Assembly (NCBI GenBank): GCA_028822885.1
Contig: JAPKCP010000176.1
Coordinates: 1 to 6,964 of the forward strand
Direction: 5' to 3'
Source of the DNA: Yoonia sp.
Lineage (GTDB): Bacteria > Pseudomonadota > Alphaproteobacteria > Rhodobacterales > Rhodobacteraceae
DNA: 6,964 nt
A program made the position numbers and the translations under genes. The notes under the pieces were generated by a model. It did no database searches and was not told where the DNA came from. It was given only the letters and a program-made list of their open reading frames with translations. Below, piece by piece: positions 1 to 6,281 of this stretch (within the stretch, counting starts at the first letter, position 1; each line of letters starts with the position of its first letter).

Positions 1-19
1 AAAGCACTTGCCTGCCAAG

Positions 20-487
20 CTAGAACTGGTCGGGACGCGCTTCGCGGGCCATGTGATCAAGTACTGCGTTGACGAAGCTAGATTCTTTTCCCTCAGGAAA
101 GAACGCTTGAACAACGCTTAAGAACTCAACGATCACGACTTTGGGCGGTGTCGCCTTATCGTTCAGTTCTGCGCCAGCAGCACGGAACACAGCACGCAGC
201 GTCGGATCAATGCGGGCAATCGGCCATTTGGCAACCAAAGCCCGGTCCGTCATCTGATCAATCGCCGCTTGGTTATCGACAGCCAATTCCATCAGGCGGT
301 GGAACGTATCAAGATCGCCCTCGTGCATTTCGTCGCCGTCATAGGTTGCGCCAAACCGGTGATCTTCAAATTCTTGCATGACCTGCTCTACGGTCTGGCC
401 AGAAGCCTCCATCTGAAACAGCGCCTGCACCGTATAAAGCCGTGCTGCTGATTTCATTTTGCGCCGTTGATTGTTCGAAATAGTCAT
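20..487 (-). CDS. nusB: Transcription antitermination factor NusB
   Basis: Predicted 155-residue NusB, the all-helical RNA-binding protein that pairs with NusE (ribosomal protein S10) on boxA RNA and keeps RNA polymerase processive on rRNA operons. Visible family features are the N-terminal ARLYTVQALFQME helix (residues 15-27), the WPIARIDPTLRA segment (88-99), an EL..KATPPKVVIVEF segment (107-122), and the C-terminal signature EGKESSFVNAVLD (132-144). The length is normal for alphaproteobacteria. The chosen ATG overlaps the ribH stop codon in an ATGA junction, which indicates translational coupling; the Shine-Dalgarno sequence is weak (AAGG, rather far upstream). An internal Met at residue 11 (MKSAARL) is an alternative start, but it lacks a ribosome site and the upstream residues look normal for relatives. 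It ends in TAG. The ribH-nusB linkage is widespread in proteobacteria and supports the call. No terminator is visible in the 19 bases left beyond it. Confidence 0.95.
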   Translation of the reverse strand: MTISNNQRRKMKSAARLYTVQALFQMEASGQTVEQVMQEFEDHRFGATYDGDEMHEGDLDTFHRLMELAVDNQAAIDQMTDRALVAKWPIARIDPTLRAVFRAAGAELNDKATPPKVVIVEFLSVVQAFFPEGKESSFVNAVLDHMAREARPDQF

Positions 488-1017
488 GCGGTGGTCTTGC
501 CTTGCTGCGCGAGAAGGATGTCGCTGGTGAACCCGATACCCTTATCAGGACGGCCCCACTTACGGCTGAGAGCGATCAGGTGCAAGGCCGCGTGCGCCGC
601 ACCACCACCTTTGTTTTGATCTGCGGGGTCGGCACGTACCGCTGCCTGTTCATACGTCTCAACTGTTAGGATACCGTTACCAATACAAACGCCCTGCAAA
701 CCCATAAGCTGGATCGCCCGAGAACTGTCATTGCAAACGGTGTCGTAATGGGACGTTTCACCGCGCACGACACAGCCAAGCGCCACGTAACCATCAAAGT
801 TGCTCATCCGTTCAGCAATACTGATGGCCGTCGGAATCTCTAAGGCGCCCGGCACTTGAACAAGCTCCCAAGTCGCCCCTGTTTTTTCAATCTCAGCCTT
901 CGCACCGGCAATCTGATTGTCAGAGATATCCTTGTAATAGGGAGACGCCACAATCAGCATCTTAACCGGCTTGTCGAACTCTGGCAGCGGCATGATGTAA
1001 TGTGACGGTCCAGCCAT
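484..1017 (-). CDS. ribH: 6,7-dimethyl-8-ribityllumazine synthase
   Basis: Predicted 177-residue lumazine synthase, a cytosolic enzyme that condenses 5-amino-6-ribitylaminouracil with 3,4-dihydroxy-2-butanone 4-phosphate in the penultimate step of riboflavin synthesis. The sequence shows VPGALEIP (55-62), the signature GCVVRGETSH (81-90), whose His90 corresponds to the catalytic histidine of the family, GNGILT (113-118), and the phosphate-site region AAVRADP with Arg128. The N-terminal ASPYYKDI segment (24-31) supplies the aromatic residue expected near the substrate pyrimidine. The tail NKGGGAAHAALHLIAL (135-150) is the usual closing helix. The start ATG shares one base with the ribB stop (TAATG), and GGAG lies 8 bases upstream, so the gene is coupled to ribB yet has its own good ribosome site. 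Its stop overlaps nusB by 4 bases. Nothing is missing, so an active enzyme is expected. Confidence 0.96.
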   Translation of the reverse strand: MAGPSHYIMPLPEFDKPVKMLIVASPYYKDISDNQIAGAKAEIEKTGATWELVQVPGALEIPTAISIAERMSNFDGYVALGCVVRGETSHYDTVCNDSSRAIQLMGLQGVCIGNGILTVETYEQAAVRADPADQNKGGGAAHAALHLIALSRKWGRPDKGIGFTSDILLAQQGKTTA

Positions 1018-2147
1018 TATCCAAGCTCCGAAATTTTACGTGTACCAATGATTTCAAGGCCATACGCATCAAGCCCCACGATCTTAGGGGTCGGAGAATT
1101 TGTCAAAAGTTCAATCTGTGATAGCCCCAAAGAGCTGAGAATTTGCGCCCCAAGACCGTATTGGCGCAGCGTCTTAGGGGACACATCGTCAGCGACTTCG
1201 AGTGTCATTTCAGTATCACGCAGCAGCACAACAACACCGCGCCCTTCGGCAGCCACAGTTTCCATCGCATGCCCAAATTCGCCAGCACGGCCTTTTGGGC
1301 CAGTCCCGATAACGTCCATCATTGGGTCCATCGCATGCATCCGAACCAGCACTGGGGTATCGCCTGATATATCGCCCTTGATCAGCACGATATGCTCGTC
1401 ACCGTGTGCCTGATCAGAATAAACCTTCATATCCCATTCGCCACCAAACTCGGATGTGATCACCTCTTCGGATTTCACTTTTACGAGATTGTCGTAGCGA
1501 CGGCGGTAGGCGATCAAATCAGAAATCGTACCGATCTTAAGCCCATGTAGTTGGGCAAAAGCGACCAGATCAGGCAAACGTGCCATCTCGCCGTCATCTT
1601 TCATAATTTCACAAATCACACCTGACGGGTTCAAACCAGCAAGACGCGAAATATCAACTGCAGCCTCAGTATGCCCAGCACGGACCAATACGCCACCATC
1701 GCGCGCACGCAGCGGGAACACGTGCCCCGGCGTGGCGATATCAGCACCACCTTTGCCAGAATCAATGGCAACCGCCACTGTCCGCGCACGGTCCGCAGCA
1801 GAAATACCAGTTGTTACACCCTCGCGCGCCTCAATCGACACAGTGAACGCTGTTTCATGCCGGGATGAATTTTGTGCTGACATCAACGGCAAACCCAAAG
1901 CATCTAACCGCTCGCTTGTGAGGGTCAAACAGATCAACCCGCGCCCATGCGTTGCCATGAAATTCACGGCATCAGGTGTCGCCATTTGGGCTGGAATGAC
2001 CAGATCACCTTCGTTCTCGCGATCTTCGTGATCAACAAGGACAAACATACGCCCATTGCGCGCATCATCAATGATCTCTTCGATCGGCGAAATCGCGTCT
2101 GACCAGTCTTGTTCGACCAGCCCAGGTACTTCAAAATTCAAGGTCAT
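1017..2147 (-). CDS. ribB: 3,4-dihydroxy-2-butanone 4-phosphate synthase with degenerate GTP cyclohydrolase II-like domain (RibBX-type)
   Basis: Predicted 376-residue two-domain protein. Residues about 20-215 are the DHBP synthase domain, which converts ribulose 5-phosphate to 3,4-dihydroxy-2-butanone 4-phosphate plus formate. It has the acidic metal/substrate loop DHEDRENEGDLV (39-50), HGRGLICL (67-74), TGISAADRA (113-121), PGHVFPLRARDGG (140-152), the RAGHTEAAVD signature (156-165) and GVICEI (176-181), so this half should be active. Residues about 225-376 align in layout with GTP cyclohydrolase II: EGRGVVVLLRD (301-311), YGLGAQILSSLG (330-341) and IELLTNSPTPKIVGL (345-359). However, this half has no cysteine at all (the only Cys are 73 and 179), so the three zinc ligands are absent, and the EGRGIG-type segment after the conserved Arg is replaced. 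It is therefore very unlikely to open the GTP ring. A weak GGGAA ribosome site precedes the ATG, 77 bp after xseA. The stop overlaps ribH by one base. Confidence 0.93.
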   Translation of the reverse strand: MTLNFEVPGLVEQDWSDAISPIEEIIDDARNGRMFVLVDHEDRENEGDLVIPAQMATPDAVNFMATHGRGLICLTLTSERLDALGLPLMSAQNSSRHETAFTVSIEAREGVTTGISAADRARTVAVAIDSGKGGADIATPGHVFPLRARDGGVLVRAGHTEAAVDISRLAGLNPSGVICEIMKDDGEMARLPDLVAFAQLHGLKIGTISDLIAYRRRYDNLVKVKSEEVITSEFGGEWDMKVYSDQAHGDEHIVLIKGDISGDTPVLVRMHAMDPMMDVIGTGPKGRAGEFGHAMETVAAEGRGVVVLLRDTEMTLEVADDVSPKTLRQYGLGAQILSSLGLSQIELLTNSPTPKIVGLDAYGLEIIGTRKISELG

Positions 2148-2224
2148 CAGATTTCCCGCTTTGCTTGATGTCCAGATAGCCCAGCGCCCCCACTTTGGAA
2201 AGGGGACAGCCGCGTCACAAACCG

Positions 2225-3745
2225 CTAGAAAAGCGTCCCTTGTGGATCACCGTTCAATTTGACCCGACCATCTGCGAATTCGACTTCCAAATCACGCGCC
2301 AATTTCGCAGCGGCGGTGTCCGTAATCACATGCCCGTCACCGCGCACAACGGCATAACCGCGCTCCAGCGTGGCTTCATACCCCAATGTGCGGCGCATGT
2401 TTTCGAGCGATTCTAATCGCGCCCGCCGTTCAGATTGTTGGCGCGTTGCACGGTCTGACAATCGGCGCACGAGACCAGTCAACTGCTCTGCCTTGCGGGT
2501 GACATCGCCCTGCACAAGACGGGGCTGCAACCCTCGTGCCACTTGGCCAAAGGTTTGCGTTTTATCTGCAAGTCGGCGCTGCAAAGCAGGGTTAAGCCGC
2601 CCGCCCAAGTCATTCAAACGCCGACGCTCCGCAGCAATCCCGCGGGCAAGCGTTGCAGGACGCAGTGCACCACCCACATCAGATAAAGCGACTCGTTTCT
2701 TTGCTGCCGCTGCTTTCAGCGCACCGGGCAAACGATCTGCCAAATAATCGAGCCGCTGACGTGGCCCCTCAACCAAAGTTTCCACTTTCGGCAAAGCCCG
2801 GCCTAGATCACGTACGCGTTGCTGACGCTGCGTGACGGCCGACGTCAAAGCACGTGACAAGCGCGCGCCTTGTTGATCGGTCCACGCCAACAGATCAAGT
2901 CGTACTGGAACGGCCAATTCTGCCGCAGCTGTGGGCGTTGGGGCACGCATGTCAGACACGAAATCAATCAATGTCGTATCTGTCTCGTGACCAACAGCAG
3001 AGATCAGTGGAATATCAGACGCAGACGCAGCCCGCGCCACGACCTCTTCATTAAAGCCCCAAAGATCCTCAATCGACCCGCCACCGCGTGCCACGATCAA
3101 CAAATCTGGCCGCGGCATCGCGCCACCGGGGGTCATTGCGTTGAAACCCTCAATCGCAGCGGCGACTTCACTTGCACATTTCTGACCTTGGACGGCCACT
3201 GGCCAAACAAGCACCTTGCGTGGAAAACGATCCCGTAAGCGGTGCAAAATATCGCGGATTACGGCACCTGAGGGCGATGTAATAACGCCGATCACGTCAG
3301 GCAGATACGGCAGTGCCCTCTTTCTCTCAGCAGCAAACAGCCCCTCAGCCGCCAAAGCCGCCTTGCGCTTTTCCAACATCGCCATCAAAGCACCAGCACC
3401 CGCAGGCGCGATGTCTTCGATCACCATTTGATACTTTGATTGGCCGGGGAACGTGGTCAACTTGCCAGTTGCAATGACCTCCATCCCCTCTTCGGGTTGC
3501 TGTGCAAGCGCCACAGCACGGCCTTTCCAAATGATCCCCGCCAAGACAGAACGATCATCCTTCAAATCCAAATACAGATGTCCAGATCGTGGGCGCGACA
3601 CCCGCCCAACTTCGCCGCGCACACGCACGTGGGCAAAACCGCCCTCAATGGATTTCTTAACCGCACCCGAAATTTCAGACACTGTAAATTCAGGGGCATT
3701 ATTACCCGGACCGTCAGTCGGGTCATCGTCTTCAAACAGGTCCAT
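2225..3745 (-). CDS. xseA: Exodeoxyribonuclease VII large subunit
   Basis: Predicted 506-residue XseA, the catalytic large subunit of exonuclease VII, which with several XseB subunits degrades single-stranded DNA from both ends into oligonucleotides. An N-terminal OB fold (about 19-115, with FAHVRVRGEVGRVSRPRSGHLY at 37-58) binds DNA. The catalytic domain includes PYLPDVIGVITSPSGAVIRD (146-165), ARGGGSIEDLW (219-229), SAVGHETD (249-256) and DMRAPTPTAAAE (265-276), all diagnostic. A long Arg/Gln/Leu-rich coiled-coil region (about 280-455) follows, and the C-terminal strand region LERGYAVVR (460-468) closes the fold. The length is a little above the E. coli enzyme and typical of alphaproteobacteria. 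The ATG is chosen because AAGGGCGGA lies just upstream and the acidic leader MDLFEDDDP resembles relatives. It diverges from purD. The small subunit gene xseB is not in the window. It ends in TAG, 77 bp before ribB. Confidence 0.96.
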   Translation of the reverse strand: MDLFEDDDPTDGPGNNAPEFTVSEISGAVKKSIEGGFAHVRVRGEVGRVSRPRSGHLYLDLKDDRSVLAGIIWKGRAVALAQQPEEGMEVIATGKLTTFPGQSKYQMVIEDIAPAGAGALMAMLEKRKAALAAEGLFAAERKRALPYLPDVIGVITSPSGAVIRDILHRLRDRFPRKVLVWPVAVQGQKCASEVAAAIEGFNAMTPGGAMPRPDLLIVARGGGSIEDLWGFNEEVVARAASASDIPLISAVGHETDTTLIDFVSDMRAPTPTAAAELAVPVRLDLLAWTDQQGARLSRALTSAVTQRQQRVRDLGRALPKVETLVEGPRQRLDYLADRLPGALKAAAAKKRVALSDVGGALRPATLARGIAAERRRLNDLGGRLNPALQRRLADKTQTFGQVARGLQPRLVQGDVTRKAEQLTGLVRRLSDRATRQQSERRARLESLENMRRTLGYEATLERGYAVVRGDGHVITDTAAAKLARDLEVEFADGRVKLNGDPQGTLF

Positions 3746-3756
3746 GTGATCCGCCC

Positions 3757-3785
3757 TTGCTGCATGCTCTTGCTAACCTTAGAAC
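3757..3785 (+). promoter_or_regulatory. Possible purD promoter
   Basis: A tentative sigma-70-type promoter lies in the 72 bp divergent gap between xseA and purD. A TTGCTG -35 element (3757-3762) is followed after 17 bases by TAGAAC (3780-3785), which would place the start of transcription near 3792, about 26 bases before the purD ATG. Both boxes are only partial matches to consensus, so this is an inference from spacing and position. A matching minus-strand promoter for xseA must lie in or near the same gap, but I could not pick one with confidence. Confidence 0.25.
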
Positions 3786-3817
3786 GCCCATCAACAAAGG
3801 CCAACGGGGGACACGCG

Positions 3818-5080
3818 ATGAATATCTTGATCTTGGGCGGTGGCGGACGCGAGCATGCGCTGGCATGGGCAATCCAACAAAACCCAAAATGTGATCGGCT
3901 GATCGTCGCCCCGGGTAATGCAGGCATCGCACAAATGTGCGAATGTGCTTCGATTGATATCATGGACGGGGACGCGGTTGCGGTCTTTGCCGCTGAAAAC
4001 GCAGTTGATTTCATCATTATTGGACCAGAGGCGCCATTGGCCGCTGGCGTTGCTGACCAGTTGCGTAACGCAGGGCTGCTGGTCTTCGGGCCATCGCAAG
4101 CAGCCGCCGAACTTGAAGCGTCAAAATCATTTACCAAAGAAATCTGCGATGCTGCGAATGCTCCAACAGCCGCCTACGCACGATTTACGGACGCGGCCCC
4201 CGCCCTAGCCTATGTCCGTGACAAAGGTGCGCCAATTGTAGTTAAGGCAGATGGGCTTGCTGCTGGTAAAGGCGTTACAGTCGCAATGACTTTGCCTGAA
4301 GCAGAAGCCGCCATCGCCGACATGTTCGACGGGTCCTACGGCGACGCTGGTGCTGAGGTTGTCATCGAAGAATTCATGGACGGCGAAGAGGCATCGTTCT
4401 TTGTTCTCTGCGACGGCACCACTATTTTACCCATTGGCACCGCACAAGACCACAAGCGGGTTGGCGAAGGGGACACTGGACCGAACACAGGCGGGATGGG
4501 CGCATATTCACCTGCCCCTGTGATGTCCGACGCCGTGACCCAAAAAGCGTTAGATGAGATTATCCGCCCCACAATGGACGAGATGGCGAAACGTGGCACA
4601 CCGTTTGAGGGGGTTCTGTTTGTTGGCCTCATGATCAAAGATGGCCAGCCCCGCCTTGTGGAATACAACGTTCGCTTTGGCGATCCAGAATGCCAGTGCT
4701 TGATGATGCGTCTGGGCGGTCAAGTTCTAGATCTACTGCAAGCCTGCGCAGAACATCGCCTGAAAGATGTCTCACCAATATGGGCCGATGACCATGCTTT
4801 GACAGTTGTTATGGCGGCAAATGGGTATCCCGGGTCCTACGAAAAAGGCAGTGCAATCAAAGGACTGAACGATATCGCAGAAGACAGCCAGCATATGGTT
4901 TTCCACGCCGGGACCAGCGCAAACGAAGGAACTATTACTGCAACAGGTGGACGTGTCCTTGCAGCGACTGCGCGTGCCAGCAGCCTCAAAGAGGCACAAG
5001 CATTAGCCTATGCGATGACCCGCAAAGTTGACTGGCCCGGTGGCTTTTATCGCTCAGATATCGGCTGGCGCGCACTTTAG
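3818..5080 (+). CDS. purD: Phosphoribosylamine-glycine ligase (GAR synthetase)
   Basis: Predicted 420-residue PurD, an ATP-grasp ligase that joins glycine to 5-phosphoribosylamine in the second step of de novo purine synthesis. The N-terminal Rossmann-like domain opens with MNILILGGGGREHAL (1-15) and contains GPEAPLAAG (69-77). The ATP-grasp region carries KADGLAAGKGV (143-153), EEFMDGEEAS (184-193), the PurD signature QDHKRVGEGDTGPNTGGMG (210-228), and the metal-binding VEYNVRFGDPECQ (281-293). The C-terminal domain ends with GYPG (336-339), TGGRVL (376-381) and the usual YRSDIGWRAL (411-420). The open frame continues far upstream, but the start at 3818 is chosen because the conserved glycine loop begins there and GGGGG sits 7 bases before the ATG. 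Length and motifs are complete. The gene stands alone on its strand, divergent from xseA and convergent with carD. Transcription probably ends at the terminator near 5154. Confidence 0.97.
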   Translation: MNILILGGGGREHALAWAIQQNPKCDRLIVAPGNAGIAQMCECASIDIMDGDAVAVFAAENAVDFIIIGPEAPLAAGVADQLRNAGLLVFGPSQAAAELEASKSFTKEICDAANAPTAAYARFTDAAPALAYVRDKGAPIVVKADGLAAGKGVTVAMTLPEAEAAIADMFDGSYGDAGAEVVIEEFMDGEEASFFVLCDGTTILPIGTAQDHKRVGEGDTGPNTGGMGAYSPAPVMSDAVTQKALDEIIRPTMDEMAKRGTPFEGVLFVGLMIKDGQPRLVEYNVRFGDPECQCLMMRLGGQVLDLLQACAEHRLKDVSPIWADDHALTVVMAANGYPGSYEKGSAIKGLNDIAEDSQHMVFHAGTSANEGTITATGGRVLAATARASSLKEAQALAYAMTRKVDWPGGFYRSDIGWRAL

Positions 5081-5103
5081 ACGTCTTTGGTTCTCTCCAA
5101 ATC

Positions 5104-5138
5104 CCGGGGGAAAGCCGCAGGCTTGGGGGCTGGCCCCC
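5104..5138. repeat. Tandem GC-rich hairpins, possible dispersed intergenic element
   Basis: Two adjacent perfect hairpins lie between purD and carD: AAGCC-GCA-GGCTT (5112-5124) and GGGGG-CTGG-CCCCC (5125-5138). They are preceded by CCCGGGGG (5103-5110), whose G run could pair with the same C run at 5134-5138 as an alternative fold. Neither hairpin is followed by a T tract, so they are not simple intrinsic terminators. On the minus strand the element reads GGGGGCCAGCCCCC, then a small hairpin, then CCCCCGGGATTT. From memory this resembles short GC-rich elements found after genes in Rhodobacterales genomes. The hairpins are seen directly; the repeat identity is inference. Confidence 0.5.
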
Positions 5139-5153
5139 TTCGCCACACAAACG

Positions 5154-5185
5154 AAAAGGGCCACACGATTGTGTAGCCCTTTTTT
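5154..5185. terminator. Bidirectional intrinsic terminator between purD and carD
   Basis: The stem AAAAGGGC (5154-5161) pairs with GCCCTTTT (5176-5183). After one C/A mismatch, ACAC (5163-5166) pairs with GTGT (5171-5174) around a GATT loop. On the plus strand a run of six T (5180-5185) follows, ending purD transcripts. On the minus strand the transcript reads TTTTCGTTT after the stem, about 20 bases past the carD stop, so the same structure can serve both convergent genes. Confidence 0.88.
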
Positions 5186-5202
5186 CTTAATCATAAGTAG
5201 AC

Positions 5203-5709
5203 TTAAGCAGCGCGGCCAACCAACACGGATGTCACTTCTGCAACAGCAGCCGATTCTTCACTCCCAGCGACAACAGCGATTTCACGGCTCAACCGCTCCA
5301 AAGCCGCTTCATACAACTGACGCTCAGAATAGCTTTGCTCGCGCTGGTCATCTTGACGGTGCAAGTCACGCACAACTTCAGCAATCGCAATCAAATCGCC
5401 AGAGTTGATCTTCTGCTCATATTCCTGCGCACGACGGGACCACATGGCCTTTTTGACCTTCGCCTTGCCACGCAGCGTCTTCATTGCGTGGGATACGACG
5501 TCAGGGGTCGCCAAAGACCGCATACCCACATCAACCGCTTTGTGCGTTGGCACACGCAGCTTCATCTTGTCCTTTTCAAAGGCAATCACGAACATCTCAA
5601 GATCAAAGCCAGCGATCTCTTCTTTTTCGACAGCAATGATTTTGCCTACACCGTGGGCCGGGTAGACAACAAATTCGTTCGGGCTGAAATCCAGCTTCTT
5701 CTTGCTCAT
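5203..5709 (-). CDS. carD: CarD/CdnL-family RNA polymerase-binding transcription regulator
   Basis: Predicted 168-residue CarD-type protein. The family binds the RNA polymerase beta subunit through an N-terminal Tudor-like domain and stabilises open complexes through a helical C-terminal domain; in Rhodobacter sphaeroides it activates many promoters, including those for rRNA. Seen here are FSPNEFVVYPAHGVGKI (8-24), the typical first strands of the RNAP-interaction domain, KLRVPTHKA (50-58), and the helical domain with WSRRAQEYEQKINSGDLIAIA (90-110), EVVRDL (111-116) and SYSERQLYEAALERL (126-140). Trp90 sits where the family has the conserved tryptophan that wedges at the upstream edge of the -10 bubble. 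The start has a good AAAGGA ribosome site 6 bases upstream. Its length is usual for alphaproteobacteria. It lies 187 bp after fdxA, behind a terminator, so it is probably transcribed from its own promoter. It stops with TAA just before the shared terminator. Confidence 0.95.
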   Translation of the reverse strand: MSKKKLDFSPNEFVVYPAHGVGKIIAVEKEEIAGFDLEMFVIAFEKDKMKLRVPTHKAVDVGMRSLATPDVVSHAMKTLRGKAKVKKAMWSRRAQEYEQKINSGDLIAIAEVVRDLHRQDDQREQSYSERQLYEAALERLSREIAVVAGSEESAAVAEVTSVLVGRAA

Positions 5710-5748
5710 GATAATCCTTTCATGGCGGTTATTCTGACGAGAGACGAC

Positions 5749-5781
5749 AAAAAACCCGCGGGACCAAGTGGTTCCATCGGG
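5749..5781 (-). terminator. Terminator-like hairpin in the carD leader
   Basis: On the minus strand an imperfect stem, CCCGATGGAACC-ACTT-GGTCCCGCGGG (5781 down to 5755), is followed at once by six T (5754-5749). Pairing is CCCG with CGGG, then two mismatches, GGA with TCC, one bulged A, and CC with GG. It ends 39 bases before the carD start codon. It could be a second terminator for fdxA, a carD attenuator, or chance. The structure is less stable than the one at 5840-5868. Confidence 0.4.
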
Positions 5782-5839
5782 CGCATGGGGTCTTCAATAA
5801 ATGTCAGATCGTCGAGTTCATTGGTGATTCGTATATCAC

Positions 5840-5868
5840 AAAAAACGCCCCTATAAAAGCGGGGCGTT
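5840..5868 (-). terminator. Intrinsic terminator of fdxA
   Basis: On the minus strand the stem AACGCCCC (5868-5861) pairs perfectly with GGGGCGTT (5851-5844) around a 9-base loop, and the transcript continues with a T tract (six T in total, 5845-5840). It begins 28 bases after the fdxA stop codon. It is a textbook intrinsic terminator and separates fdxA transcription from carD. Confidence 0.93.
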
Positions 5869-5896
5869 GAAGTATGTGGCCCAAATCGAAAACAGC

Positions 5897-6232
5897 TTAA
5901 CCGCCTTCGCCCGCTACCTCAGAAAAGAGCTCTAACTTGCCCTCTTTGCCATCCATCTCTTCGGCATTTGGCAGCTGGTCTTTCTTGGTGATGATAACCG
6001 GCCACATCTCGGAATACTTGCGGTTGAATTCAACCCATTTTTCCATGTCAGGCTCTGTGTCAGGGCGGATTGCATCTGCCGGGCATTCGGGTTCGCAAAC
6101 GCCGCAGTCGATGCACTCATCGGGGTGGATGACGAGCATGTTCTCACCCTCGTAGAAGCAGTCTACGGGGCAGACTTCAACGCAGTCGGTGTATTTGCAG
6201 GCAATGCAATTGTCATTGACGATATAGGTCAT
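5897..6232 (-). CDS. fdxA: Seven-iron ferredoxin ([3Fe-4S][4Fe-4S], FdxA)
   Basis: Predicted 111-residue cytosolic electron carrier of the Azotobacter ferredoxin I type. Cysteines fall at 9, 12, 17, 21, 25, 40, 43, 46 and 50. By the known A. vinelandii pattern, shifted by one residue for the initial Met, Cys9, 17 and 50 bind the [3Fe-4S] cluster, Cys21, 40, 43 and 46 bind the [4Fe-4S] cluster, and Cys12 and 25 are free. The stretches DNCIACKYTDCVEVCPVDCF (7-26) and DECIDCGVCEPECP (38-51) are nearly canonical, and the C-terminal extension with WPVIITKKDQLPNAEEMDG (77-95) is the usual wrap of this long ferredoxin class. No redox partner is encoded nearby, so its physiological role cannot be read from the context. 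It starts 49 bp after hslR with a weak GAGCGAG ribosome site and ends at its own terminator. It may be co-transcribed with hslR. Confidence 0.96.
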   Translation of the reverse strand: MTYIVNDNCIACKYTDCVEVCPVDCFYEGENMLVIHPDECIDCGVCEPECPADAIRPDTEPDMEKWVEFNRKYSEMWPVIITKKDQLPNAEEMDGKEGKLELFSEVAGEGG

Positions 6233-6281
6233 GGCTCGCTCATCCGTTAATCTCGGACTTCAACTAGGCCAGAGCGTGGTG

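Noticed and set aside
2187..2205. Inverted repeat CCCCC...GGGG as a terminator after xseA
   Set aside because: The stem has only about four clean pairs before mismatches and no T tract follows on the minus strand.
2148..2224. Open frames in the xseA-ribB gap, including one that ends in TGA overlapping the ribB start
   Set aside because: One frame simply continues after the xseA TAG with no ATG and no ribosome site. Another could read GALGYLDIKQSG but lacks a convincing start. Both are too short to support as a gene or remnant.
2148..2224. FMN riboswitch upstream of ribB
   Set aside because: The 77 bp gap is too short for the roughly 140-base RFN element, and none of its conserved segments can be recognised here.
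3440..3817. Upstream extension of the purD reading frame by 126 codons
   Set aside because: It runs antisense through the conserved start of xseA, shows no PurD-like sequence, and the ATG at 3818 has a G-rich ribosome site and begins exactly at the conserved glycine loop.
3562..4137. Minus-strand 191-codon open frame across the xseA/purD divergent region
   Set aside because: It overlaps both conserved genes in another frame, reads through the divergent promoter region, and has shadow-like composition rich in Ser, Ala and Pro.
5706..5723. Five-residue frame (MKGLS) ending at the carD start
   Set aside because: Its ATG has no ribosome site, and its codons largely coincide with the carD Shine-Dalgarno sequence, so it is best explained by chance.
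5335..5856. Plus-strand 173-codon open frame opposite carD
   Set aside because: It is the antisense of the well-supported carD gene and its leader, has no family motif, and crosses the fdxA terminator region.
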